From assembly GCF_034555375.1 (NCBI RefSeq), contig NZ_CP140706.1, forward strand, positions 5,075,001-5,139,000: 64,000 bases of DNA. The letters are read 5' to 3'. Source of the DNA: Pseudomonas sp. B33.4. GTDB lineage: Bacteria; Pseudomonadota; Gammaproteobacteria; Pseudomonadales; Pseudomonadaceae. This document shows positions 43,176 to 52,637 of the stretch, one piece after another. Each line of letters opens with the position of its first letter. Positions within the stretch are counted from its first letter, which is position 1. The position numbers were made by a program, and so were the translations under genes. A model generated the notes under the pieces. The model did no database searches. It worked only from the letters and a program-made list of their open reading frames with translations, and was not told where the DNA came from.

Positions 43176-44503
43176 AACCCTCGCGCCTGCTGTTGATCTG
43201 GCTGGCCTTGCTGCTGGTCATCAGTCTTGTGCTGGGCACTTTGCACGCACTGCAAGTCGACATCCCGGCGAGCCTGATAGCGATCAACTGGGGTCTGCTG
43301 CTGGCACTGCTGGCCTTGGCGATGCTTGATGCGCTGCGCCTGCAACGCCTGCCAACACCGCGCATCACACGACAGATGCCCGGCAGTCTGGCGCTCGGCC
43401 GTTGGGGTGAGGTGCGGCTGGAGGTAGAACATGACTTCACTGAGCCGATGCACATTGAACTGTTCGACCATCCGCCAGAAGGCCTGAGTTTCGAAAATCT
43501 GCCGCTGGCGATTGAACTGCAACCCGGCCAGCGCAGCCTGCTCGGCTATCGCCTGCGCCCACTCAAGCGCGGCCATTTCAGCTTCGCCCACTGCGAAATC
43601 AACCTGCCCAGCCCCTTGGGATTATGGTCGGGCAGACGCCTGCTCAACGGCAGCGACCAGACTCGCGTCTACCCCGACTTCGCCCGGCTCTATGGTGGTG
43701 AATTGCTGGCGGTGGACAACTGGCTCAGCCAGCTCGGCGTACGCCAGCGGCAACGTCGCGGTCAGGGCCTGGAGTTTCATCAACTGCGCGAATTCCGTGA
43801 AGGCGACAGCCTGCGCCAGATCGACTGGAAAGCCACCGCCCGTCAACGCACACCGATCGCCCGCGAGTATCAGGACGAGCGCGACCAGCAGATCATTTTC
43901 CTGCTCGACTGCGGCCGACGCATGCGCAGCCAGGATGATGAACTGTCGCATTTCGACCATGCCCTCAACGCCTGCCTGTTGCTCAGTTATGTCGCGTTGC
44001 GCCAGGGTGATGCAGTGGGTTTGAGTACCTTCGCCAGCGAACAGCCGCGCCATCTCGCGCCGGTCAAGGGCAGCAGGCAACTGAACGTGCTGCTCAACAC
44101 GGTTTATGACCTCGACAGCACGCAGCGTCCTGCCGATTATCAGGCTGGCGCCAATCAACTGTTGGCGCGACAGAAGCGCCGGGCACTGGTGGTGCTGGTA
44201 ACCAACCTGCGCGATGAGGACGATGAGGAACTGCTGAACGCGGTCAAACGCCTGAGCGCACAACATCGGGTGCTGGTCGCCAGTCTGCGCGAAGAAACCC
44301 TGGATACGTTGCGCCAGACCACAGTGCAAACGCTGCCCGAAGCGTTGGCTTATTGCGGGACAGTGAACTACGTGAATGAGCGCGCAGAACTCCATGAGCG
44401 GTTGAGTGCTCATGGCGTTCCAGTGGTGGATGTCCGGCCCGCAGAATTGGGGGCCGAACTGGTGACGCGGTATCTCAGTTGGAAAAGAAGTGCGGCGCTT
44501 TGA
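43172..44503 (+). CDS. DUF58-family protein
   Basis: A 443-residue protein. Two N-terminal helices lie at about residues 5-22 and 33-50. A beta-rich region and the DUF58 core follow, with EFREGDSLRQIDWKATARQ and then a von Willebrand-like metal-site region (IIFLLDCGRRMRS). It starts GTG in a GTGA overlap with moxR. It ends at TGA 44501-44503, directly abutting the stop of the convergent Ig gene with no space and no terminator. Confidence 0.92.
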   Translation: MKPSRLLLIWLALLLVISLVLGTLHALQVDIPASLIAINWGLLLALLALAMLDALRLQRLPTPRITRQMPGSLALGRWGEVRLEVEHDFTEPMHIELFDHPPEGLSFENLPLAIELQPGQRSLLGYRLRPLKRGHFSFAHCEINLPSPLGLWSGRRLLNGSDQTRVYPDFARLYGGELLAVDNWLSQLGVRQRQRRGQGLEFHQLREFREGDSLRQIDWKATARQRTPIAREYQDERDQQIIFLLDCGRRMRSQDDELSHFDHALNACLLLSYVALRQGDAVGLSTFASEQPRHLAPVKGSRQLNVLLNTVYDLDSTQRPADYQAGANQLLARQKRRALVVLVTNLRDEDDEELLNAVKRLSAQHRVLVASLREETLDTLRQTTVQTLPEALAYCGTVNYVNERAELHERLSAHGVPVVDVRPAELGAELVTRYLSWKRSAAL

Positions 44504-47500
44504 TCATCTCTCGATCCGGACGTGCACAGATCCGCGGCTCGAGGTACCGTCAGGATTCTCGACTTCGACGTCAAGGGAAACGGTATCCGACAGGTCCATC
44601 ACCCTCCAAGAGGTTTTGTATTCACCGTTGTTATCTGTACTGGCCTGAATAGAGGGCCTGCCGTTAATGGAGACAAGTATTTTCCTTTTCGGCATCGGCT
44701 CTTCAGAAGCCTTGTCTACGATCAATGCAGTCATGGTTACAAAGTCGTTCACGAAAGCCGGATTCGGCGAGGCAACGACGGACGCCACCGCCGCCGGACG
44801 CTCTTTGACGGTCAACCACAACGCTTTCACATCCCAACCTGCCAAACCGCCCTTTACCGACGCCCATAAAGCAGACTCGATTGATGCACCCAAGGTAAAA
44901 CGACACATTGCCTTGCCCTCGGCATCCGTCAGCGTTGTCGGTAACGATCTGTTGTCGTATTCCCACATCACTTCAACATTGGCCAAAGGCTCCCCGGTCT
45001 CAGCCGAAACCACCAAGGCCTGCGCAGTAATCTCTTGCCCCGGATATCCCGTTAAATCATCGCTGACCAGTTCTTTGATCTCTCGAGGTTCATGGAGCAC
45101 GTACGGCAGCGAAATCGATTCCGAATACTGCGCATCCCCCACCGTCGCCGTCAGTTGCGCCGCCCCGGGGATCGTGGGCACAAACCGGATCCGTGCCTCA
45201 CCATAAAAGTTGGTAGTGGTGATCACCTCGCCAAGATCCGGACTGCGCCAGACAACGTTCATCCCCACCATCGGCCTGCCGCTGATGGCCGAAACAACGG
45301 TGATCTGTTCAGACACCGCCTCGCCCCAAAGCAGCGTCTGGCTGACCCGTGAACGCTCGGCGATTTTCACCACTTGCGCGCCTTCGCCCACCGACATGGC
45401 ATTGACAGGTGACCATCGAGCCAACTGGTCGCAGGCCAGAAACAAGCCAAAACTGCCGTTATTCTTGTCATCGACCGTGAAGGAGTCGGAGAATCCCGCC
45501 TCGCTACTGAAAACCCTTGGCAGACCGAGTACCGGCTGCGTGAAGCGAACACCCAGGGCCTCAGGCCCGGTCCCGACCATGCCCAGCGTCAATTTGCGGG
45601 AGGACAAAAAGGTATCCCCCGGGGCAGTCACATTGATTGTGTGGGTCAGTTTGCGACGCGGAAAACCGGTGTCCTGGCCGAATGGCTGTGCCGGCCCGTA
45701 GTCCATACTGAACTGCAATCGAGCCCAAGGGTCGCTGGCCAGCGAATCTATCTCCATCGAACGAGCATCCGTACCCGCGTCATACGGACTGGTCACGGAA
45801 ACCTCAACCGTTACCGGCCCGTCCGTAGTTGCCTTATACGCAAAGCCGACCCAGCCATCCTCAGCGGTGACATGTGATTCAGTGTTGCCATCAACCGTCC
45901 ACAGCGTTGGCACTTGAACCATGGCATCTTCCGAGAAATCCGAACGTACCTTCGCCCACAGCCATGCCGGTTCCTGACCCACGACCGGGTACACCGCGGA
46001 TTCACGCACGGCTTCGATGCTGAGTTTGTTGTGGCCCAAGTGCATTTCGGTGACATCGGTCGGACCAGCACGAGTCGAGAAATCAAGACCGAACTTCCCG
46101 GCCACCCGGCTCTGTGAACAATCCAGAGTCCAGGTCATGCCACTTTCATCAATAACGTTGGTGCTTTCTGGAGGAGGGCTTAGGGCGATGTCCAATTCTG
46201 ACGCTGGTGTTCCTCTCCAGTTTAAATCCATGTCGAGACCCACCAAAGCGCTCAGCGCATGGGTTCTGAAAGTGTACCGATGTACGGCGCCCAGGCAGGG
46301 ATACAGCGACTGGCCTCGCGTGGTGCTCACTTGATCCAGGACCAGCGTGAACTCATCGTGAATATCCGGTGAAAACAAGCGAGCGAGCAACTCTCGATTT
46401 TCAAGTGTCTCGGTCTCGAGCCTTAGTCCAAACATACTGCTGTGGCTCGTTGCGAATTCAGAACTCAGCGTCCAGATCAGCGGCTCATTTTCACGCAACT
46501 CCCTGGGCACACCAAGGTCACTCACTTCCAGACCGATGCCTGGATCGTCAACGCCCCATGTCAATGTGATTTTTTCGCCAATCAGGGGGCTATCGGCAAG
46601 AGCCGTGACCTCCAGGACATGGTTTCGACCTCGAACGCAGAAGAGACCGTTTTTCATGTCAGTCTCTCTGCCATCAAGCGTGATGCTCACTTTGTCTTTC
46701 CACGAACTCCTGGCAATCGTGTTCACGGTAAACTCGCACTCAAGCGGCTCGCCCGCTTCGTGCGCACGCACCGTCGCGGTGATGGTGTGAGTCCCGGATT
46801 CGCGGGTGTAAAACTTCAGGCTGCCCCAGCCACCGCTTCCCGTTTCGCTGCGCACAAGGCCATCATCGGTTAGCCACTCGACCTGCGCACCAATCACCGG
46901 CTCGCCGTCGCCCAGATCGGTGACATGCACCACTTGCAATCGCAGAAACGCACTTTCATGATCCTCCACCACCGGACTGTTGGCGGCCTGTCGCACCTCT
47001 TTGATCCTGATCCTGTTGCGGGCCAGCGACATACGCTTTCCCGGCGACGGCAGCAACAGTTTCGAGCAGCGCAATGACAACTCGAACAACCCGTCGCGCC
47101 GGTCTTCACAGGCCAGTGTCCAGGCTGCAGTGCCGTCCCCGCCTATAGGCATGGGCACCGCGGTTTCCAGTGGCGGGCTGACAACCACCCCCAGTGGCTC
47201 AGGTTTGTCGCCGCTCCAATGCAGGAAGAAATCGCTGCCTCGCAGACGACTGTCAGCGGTGAGCATTACACCGATGGCATGTGTGGAACCGCGGTTCGGA
47301 TAACTGTTTTCAATCCACTCTCTGACTTCGTTGTTTTCAACAACCATCAACGTTGCCCACGGGTCTTCGGCCAGTACCACCACTTCAAACGTCTGCGTCC
47401 ATACGCCCAGCTCGTAATAACAGCTGATAACCGATGCCTCAATAACGACCTCAGCCGCAGCCTTCGCCTCGTAAGTGAAACAAGCCCACCCTAGTTCATC

Positions 47501-48544
47501 GGTACAGGCAGCCGCCAACACCCCCTGCTCTTTGGTTGACCAGTTCACTGTGAGCCCGGCGACCGGCTGGCCGGTGTAGTACGACGCCACTTGCACACCC
47601 AAGCGGACACTTTGCCCAACCAACGGGTAATAAGCGGCCTCGAGCACTTCACGAAAAATCAGCCGGTGGTTGCCCAGCGATACCGGGATCTCTAAGGCCT
47701 GCGCGGTGTAACGGTTGCGCAAACTCAGGGTGAACTCGTGTACCTGATCATCGATCAACGGGCAATCGAGCGTCCATGGCGAGTCCAATGATTGTGGGTC
47801 ACCCCATGCGGGCGTCGCGACAATCGCGTCCAGTGGGTTCCTGTCGATGGTCAATGCAACCTCGGTGCCGTCCCAAGGGTTTTCCGACACAGGCACAAAA
47901 CCGAGCAAGTGCGGGGTAATCAATCCCTCGTTGGCAAAAACTGCGCCGCTGCCGGCGCCCTGACACAGGTACATTTTGCTCAAGGGCGGTAACGACATGC
48001 CGTCGAGTTCTATTGCCTGCAACTCAAGCGGCGCAAGTCTCAACTCGAGCTTGACGCGGGTAACCCAGAGCTCCCCGGCAGGATGCGAAGACTCATTCGA
48101 GCTGCGTATTTCGATGTGCAGCGGCTTTGAGCTTGAAATATCCGACGTCAGTTCCATTTCATGCGGCGTCGGACTGAATCGTCTCTCTGACCCTGAATCG
48201 AGGCGATCCTGATCCTGTTCATGATCGCGTTTGCCGACGGCTGTTAGTTCGATGAGGTGAAGCACCTCTCCCCCCTGTGAAATCTTCACCCAGCCCGATT
48301 GATCAAGACTGCTTTCCCATAGAAAGCTCAGCCAATAAACGCCATTGCCATCAGGATCCCGGGGAATGGTGACGTCCTGACTGACTCCCGTCTGTTTTGG
48401 CGCTTTGATGTGCTTGACAGGTGAGTTGTCGTAATACGCCGTTCCTATGAATACCCTCCCCGTCTTTGCCCAACCTTCGAACGCTTCTTCGAAGTCACCA
48501 TTGCGCACCAGGTTTTCGTTCGCGTGAACAATCGGATCATTCAT
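44504..48544 (-). CDS. Giant Ig-repeat protein of the Tc-like operon, carbohydrate-binding-like N terminus
   Basis: A 1346-residue protein without a signal peptide. Residues about 10-170 start NLVRNGDFEEAFEGW, typical of galactose-binding/CBM-type jelly rolls. The rest is tandem Ig-like modules of the invasin/Big_1 kind: G-Q-(V/E)...A-x-V...G-x-P-V-x-G-x-x-V-x-W..., T-D-x-x-G. The linking blocks VLEAAYYPLVGQ, VRQAANSPVVED, VRESAVYPVVGQ and AERSRVSQTLLWGE recur near residues 295, 515, 842 and 1060. It starts with ATG at 48544, overlapping the TcA C-terminal stop by eight bases, with GGGAG upstream. It is the last gene of the operon. It may serve as receptor-binding or structural partner of the toxin; this is inference. 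It has no TcB/TcC similarity that I can see. Confidence 0.85.
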   Translation of the reverse strand: MNDPIVHANENLVRNGDFEEAFEGWAKTGRVFIGTAYYDNSPVKHIKAPKQTGVSQDVTIPRDPDGNGVYWLSFLWESSLDQSGWVKISQGGEVLHLIELTAVGKRDHEQDQDRLDSGSERRFSPTPHEMELTSDISSSKPLHIEIRSSNESSHPAGELWVTRVKLELRLAPLELQAIELDGMSLPPLSKMYLCQGAGSGAVFANEGLITPHLLGFVPVSENPWDGTEVALTIDRNPLDAIVATPAWGDPQSLDSPWTLDCPLIDDQVHEFTLSLRNRYTAQALEIPVSLGNHRLIFREVLEAAYYPLVGQSVRLGVQVASYYTGQPVAGLTVNWSTKEQGVLAAACTDELGWACFTYEAKAAAEVVIEASVISCYYELGVWTQTFEVVVLAEDPWATLMVVENNEVREWIENSYPNRGSTHAIGVMLTADSRLRGSDFFLHWSGDKPEPLGVVVSPPLETAVPMPIGGDGTAAWTLACEDRRDGLFELSLRCSKLLLPSPGKRMSLARNRIRIKEVRQAANSPVVEDHESAFLRLQVVHVTDLGDGEPVIGAQVEWLTDDGLVRSETGSGGWGSLKFYTRESGTHTITATVRAHEAGEPLECEFTVNTIARSSWKDKVSITLDGRETDMKNGLFCVRGRNHVLEVTALADSPLIGEKITLTWGVDDPGIGLEVSDLGVPRELRENEPLIWTLSSEFATSHSSMFGLRLETETLENRELLARLFSPDIHDEFTLVLDQVSTTRGQSLYPCLGAVHRYTFRTHALSALVGLDMDLNWRGTPASELDIALSPPPESTNVIDESGMTWTLDCSQSRVAGKFGLDFSTRAGPTDVTEMHLGHNKLSIEAVRESAVYPVVGQEPAWLWAKVRSDFSEDAMVQVPTLWTVDGNTESHVTAEDGWVGFAYKATTDGPVTVEVSVTSPYDAGTDARSMEIDSLASDPWARLQFSMDYGPAQPFGQDTGFPRRKLTHTINVTAPGDTFLSSRKLTLGMVGTGPEALGVRFTQPVLGLPRVFSSEAGFSDSFTVDDKNNGSFGLFLACDQLARWSPVNAMSVGEGAQVVKIAERSRVSQTLLWGEAVSEQITVVSAISGRPMVGMNVVWRSPDLGEVITTTNFYGEARIRFVPTIPGAAQLTATVGDAQYSESISLPYVLHEPREIKELVSDDLTGYPGQEITAQALVVSAETGEPLANVEVMWEYDNRSLPTTLTDAEGKAMCRFTLGASIESALWASVKGGLAGWDVKALWLTVKERPAAVASVVASPNPAFVNDFVTMTALIVDKASEEPMPKRKILVSINGRPSIQASTDNNGEYKTSWRVMDLSDTVSLDVEVENPDGTSSRGSVHVRIER

Positions 48545-51500
48545 GGCCGCGCGCTCCCTTGCCCTGGCTTGCCAGCCTGCTTTCTTCGGCAACCTTGACC
48601 AATTCCTTCACCGAATCGGTAAACGACTGATCACCGCTCTTGCACGTATAACGAATGCGCACGATGCAATCGTTCATCGAACGCAGCATGGCCGCCTGCG
48701 GTGGCTCTTCGTGCCAAGGCCATTTCAGTTCCCAGGCGGACACCACACCGGTGTTTTCAAACGGATTGAGCAAGCCTTCATCCGGCTTCACCGTCGGCAT
48801 GCCGTTGTCGGCAATACCCACCGACAGGGCAATCTGCTGGCCTGGGCGCAAGTTGAACAGCAAATCGGAAGGGGCGATCTGAGCAAGATCAGGATCGTGC
48901 AGATACTGCACCGACTGCACCGAAGCCCGGCTTGCGGTCATGCTGCCGACCTGTAGCAAGATCGCGCGCACGTCCTCGAAAGGTCCCGTCAGAACGGGCA
49001 AGTCGACTTCCACCGAACTGATCTGCCGGCAGAAATGCCCCGGATAATCCCGATCGAACTGCAATTGTGTCAGTTTGAACTCCAGCGCGCCGGTGGTCTG
49101 CAATTGCAACAATGCAGCGTCCCAGCTGCCAACGCCCTGGGGGTCCAAGGCATCATTGAACAAGCGCCGCAAGGAGATGGTTTTCACCAGCTCCAGTCTT
49201 CGCTCGGTGCGCAGCAGGTATTCATGCTCCATGCGCAGCAGGTGCGCGCGCAGATGCTCGCCAGCGGTCAAACCGTGACGTTGATCCAGCCAGACCTGAG
49301 GCAACGGAATATGTGAATCGTAATCGCCGGTTTCAGCACTCATTGCCGTTTGCGCGCTGAGACACAGACTGACCACCGCGTCGTAAGCCTGATAGTGCAA
49401 GGCCTTGAGCTGCCCCAACATCCAGCCGAACAATTCGGCATTGGTCGCGCGCTTTTTCAGATAGTTGTACATCGTCAACGCCTGAGCATTAGCTCGCAGC
49501 GTTTGCGCAAGGTTGGTTCTGGCTGCATCGACCGCATGATTCTGCGCAACGATTTGCGCATCGATGGCGGCGACTTCTGCCAGCGCCTGATCGCGTTGCA
49601 GCCCCCATTCATTGCGACGGCGGCGATAGCCTTCGGTGGTGGCTTGCTTGTCGGCATCGATCTGCAACATCGACGAGGCGATTTCCAGGCCGAAGCAAAT
49701 GGCATCAGTCACTTTATCGATCCGAAAACCGCCGTTCGCCATGCCGAAGATATTGGGTGCAGCCGCCACGGCTGCGCCTACCGGTTTGAGGATTTTGGCG
49801 GTCAGCGCCAGCCCTTTGGACTGGTCCAGGTTGGCCATGACCTGATATTCGACCGCCGAGACGTTTTCGTTATAGCGTGCTGCGTAAGCATCAGCCCGTT
49901 CCTGGGCCACTACCCGACTCTGTTCAAGCGCCGTCTTGCTCGCTTCCAACTGAGCGATGGATTGCTCCTGCACGGTTTTAGCGTAGTTGCCCAACTCCAC
50001 CAGATGGTTTTGCTGCAGCTCTTCCTGCTCGGCACGGTCGCGTCGCTCGAGCAGGTTGAGCACTTGGCTGCCGTAATCCTGCAAGGTCTGCACGGCGCGC
50101 AAGGCGACCTCGTAGATCACGCGCCAACGAAACGCGATGACTACCAGCCGTCCGCCCATCGGTCTTGCGCCGCCGCCCCCCCCCGCTGCCAACGCGCGCA
50201 GCAATTGGTTCGGATCAGTCGGTGGATTGAACAACGGCAGGACCATGGGCTTGCCATCAATGGTCAGGTTGTTGCGCAAGTTACTCATGCGGTACTGCGG
50301 ATAGTTGAGCAGATCGAGCAGTTGCTCATTGATCGGCTCGCGAAAAGGCGCGCAGGCCAACATGCCCAGCATGGGAGCGCTATCGGAGCCGGACGGAACA
50401 TCCGCCAAGGTGAAATTCGATTCCTTCTCAAAGGCTTCGAGTGCCGTGCGTGTGCAGCTCTGTTCCAGAAGGCTGCCGAGCGTCGCTGTCCGCCACAGGT
50501 TCACCGCCTGAGTCAAAGGCGGCTTGCCCATCAATGTTGCCGCTTGCACGTAGTATGACTTGGCCGCCACCAGACTCTCCCGGGTCAGTTGACGGTAGTG
50601 CCAGTCGCCCCAGGCCATGAGGTTCTTCACATAGTCGGTGAATATCAGCAGCCTCAAGTGCCTGGGTGCAGAATATCCGATGGCATCCGGGTCGGCGGGC
50701 GCCACGGCTTCACAGCCGGGATTGCCCGGCTCGTTGATCAACGGTCGGCAGCCCCAGTAACTGGGTTTGCTGGGCACCGAACTTTCGTCGGCTGCGGCCC
50801 GTGGATCGAAGATGAAATGCAACCACATCTGTGCTTCAGCAAAACGCTCTTCATCACGCAACCGCGTCGCAATCAAATGCGGCAAATGGAAAAACAGCTC
50901 CCAGAAAAACCGACCGTTGGCGCCATCGAAAGCGCCATTGCGCTCCTCGAAAACAACCCCGGTGGGTGGTGGTTCGGACAGATGCTGGGAATTCCAATTC
51001 AGTAACGTCGCTGGAGAGACCGTCGAACGTGTTACCAGCTCGGGGCCAAACAGCGAGTTGAGCCGAACGCACTGGAGTTCCCAGCCAACACCCAGCATGA
51101 AAAAGAGGAACTGGGCAGCATCCGTGTCATTTTTCCTCAGCGTTGGTGCCAGGCCCTTCAAGAGGTCGACAATCGTCAGGTCAAACTGTTTGCCGCCAAA
51201 GCCATCTGTATCATTCTTTAGCGTGAACCTGACGTTACCCCAGGACCCTTTTGGCCGAGTGAAGGTCCCGGAAAATTTCATTGTCCAACCGCCAGCTGTA
51301 GAAACCGCAAGCTTCACCGGCGCAGGGTCACCGTCGGCAGCATTTTCCAGTTGCAAAGTGAAGTTTGTATCCTTGGTCTCTGCTAACCCCGTGGCCCTGC
51401 AAAAGCCCTCAACGGTCAACACATCGTTTTCACCCGCTCGCATGGCAAAGACGTTCAGCCCCAGAAAAGGCTCCATAGGGCCTGAAGGCGACTCACTTGG

Positions 51501-52637
51501 GACCACCGTAACCTCAAGACCCAGCGGATGCTGAATCGTCAAGACAGAAACAAATCGTTTCTCCAGAGCCAATATCAGCCAGCCACCACTGTCACTGACA
51601 TCGGGGCGCATCAGCACATCGATGACCGCGATCTCTTCCAGGTCGTCATCACTGTCCAGCAACACCCCCAGTTTGCCTTTGGGGTGTTGATAATCGACCC
51701 ACACGGTTGCAACCAGCCGGGCACCGGCGGAGCGATCTTCATCAAACTCGCTATGGCGCAAACTCAACGGCGCCGACCATTGCCCGTTCTGCCTCATGAA
51801 CGCGACATTGATATCCAGTTGATGGGGAACGAACCGGGATCGGTCGTCCTTCAAAGGATCCGGAGGAACGGCTTCGATGATCTCGCCAACCTTGTCCCGC
51901 CACTCCGCCCAGACCAGACACAGCCGGCCGTTCCAGACCACTGGACGCATGTCCAGCACCCGCCCGGCGGGTTGAATGTCCACCGCTTTCCATTCACTCC
52001 ACGCCGCCGGGTTGACGGCAACACAGCTGGGCGTGATCTCGATTTGTGCCTTGCGCCAGTAGTACTGGAACGGCGCGATCCGCTGACGTCCGACGAAGTA
52101 ATAATCGGCGCGCTCGGGGGTGGTGCCATCCATGTAGCCACTGATGACATCCAGATCGCAGATCTGCTCGAAGGCCTGCAAATAATCCAGCAGCGCGGCC
52201 AGCACCGAGTCGCTACTCAGCCGGGCCTGATTGAGGTTGTTTTCCAGGGTCCTGAACAGCTCCGTCTTGCCCTGACGCACCGATGGATGGATGAAGTTTT
52301 CCGGGTTCAGCGTGATCATCTGCACCGCTGCCCAGTCCGAGTAGTTGTTGTACAGCGCCCAGCGTTCCAGTTCTTCGGGGGGAAACTCGTGTTTTTCGAA
52401 ACCGGGTTCCATTTTGTTGTACACCGCACTGATGTATTGCTGCGCACAACTGATCGCTTCGGCCACCGGCGACGTCTGCACCCGAGCACTGTCAAGCGGG
52501 TCAATTCGCAACAATTCGAACACGTCCTCCGGCGTCTGCAAAGGCGGATAGCCCAACAATTCGACTTGCCCGATGCAATACTCAAGCAATGCTGAACGAC
52601 GTTTTTCCTGCAACAGGCCGATGTTGTTCGATGTCAT
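48537..52637 (-). CDS. TcA toxin subunit, C-terminal half (TcaB/TccB-like)
   Basis: A 1366-residue protein that corresponds to the second half of a Tc toxin pentamer subunit. A neuraminidase-like region is near residues 170-260 (YYFVGRQRIAPFQYYWR, VVWNGRLCLVWAEW). The YRMSNLRNNLTIDGKP block near 780 marks the start of the pore module, and GYRRRRNEWGLQRDQALAEVAAID near 1005 is the long-helix shaft. A TcB-binding domain with FDRDYPGHFCRQISSVEV lies near 1195. These blocks match Photorhabdus TcdA/TcaB as I recall them. It lacks a signal peptide. A G9 run encodes a GGGGG segment near residue 818. It overlaps the upstream gene by ATGA. The TcB-binding domain is kept although no TcB is encoded here. 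Confidence 0.9.
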   Translation of the reverse strand: MTSNNIGLLQEKRRSALLEYCIGQVELLGYPPLQTPEDVFELLRIDPLDSARVQTSPVAEAISCAQQYISAVYNKMEPGFEKHEFPPEELERWALYNNYSDWAAVQMITLNPENFIHPSVRQGKTELFRTLENNLNQARLSSDSVLAALLDYLQAFEQICDLDVISGYMDGTTPERADYYFVGRQRIAPFQYYWRKAQIEITPSCVAVNPAAWSEWKAVDIQPAGRVLDMRPVVWNGRLCLVWAEWRDKVGEIIEAVPPDPLKDDRSRFVPHQLDINVAFMRQNGQWSAPLSLRHSEFDEDRSAGARLVATVWVDYQHPKGKLGVLLDSDDDLEEIAVIDVLMRPDVSDSGGWLILALEKRFVSVLTIQHPLGLEVTVVPSESPSGPMEPFLGLNVFAMRAGENDVLTVEGFCRATGLAETKDTNFTLQLENAADGDPAPVKLAVSTAGGWTMKFSGTFTRPKGSWGNVRFTLKNDTDGFGGKQFDLTIVDLLKGLAPTLRKNDTDAAQFLFFMLGVGWELQCVRLNSLFGPELVTRSTVSPATLLNWNSQHLSEPPPTGVVFEERNGAFDGANGRFFWELFFHLPHLIATRLRDEERFAEAQMWLHFIFDPRAAADESSVPSKPSYWGCRPLINEPGNPGCEAVAPADPDAIGYSAPRHLRLLIFTDYVKNLMAWGDWHYRQLTRESLVAAKSYYVQAATLMGKPPLTQAVNLWRTATLGSLLEQSCTRTALEAFEKESNFTLADVPSGSDSAPMLGMLACAPFREPINEQLLDLLNYPQYRMSNLRNNLTIDGKPMVLPLFNPPTDPNQLLRALAAGGGGGARPMGGRLVVIAFRWRVIYEVALRAVQTLQDYGSQVLNLLERRDRAEQEELQQNHLVELGNYAKTVQEQSIAQLEASKTALEQSRVVAQERADAYAARYNENVSAVEYQVMANLDQSKGLALTAKILKPVGAAVAAAPNIFGMANGGFRIDKVTDAICFGLEIASSMLQIDADKQATTEGYRRRRNEWGLQRDQALAEVAAIDAQIVAQNHAVDAARTNLAQTLRANAQALTMYNYLKKRATNAELFGWMLGQLKALHYQAYDAVVSLCLSAQTAMSAETGDYDSHIPLPQVWLDQRHGLTAGEHLRAHLLRMEHEYLLRTERRLELVKTISLRRLFNDALDPQGVGSWDAALLQLQTTGALEFKLTQLQFDRDYPGHFCRQISSVEVDLPVLTGPFEDVRAILLQVGSMTASRASVQSVQYLHDPDLAQIAPSDLLFNLRPGQQIALSVGIADNGMPTVKPDEGLLNPFENTGVVSAWELKWPWHEEPPQAAMLRSMNDCIVRIRYTCKSGDQSFTDSVKELVKVAEESRLASQGKGARGHE
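50176..50184. repeat. Nine-base C/G run inside the TcA C-terminal gene
   Basis: An uninterrupted run of nine C on the plus strand (nine G in the coding strand) near codon 818. Slippage by one base would frameshift the gene before the pore-helix module. Confidence 0.9.
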
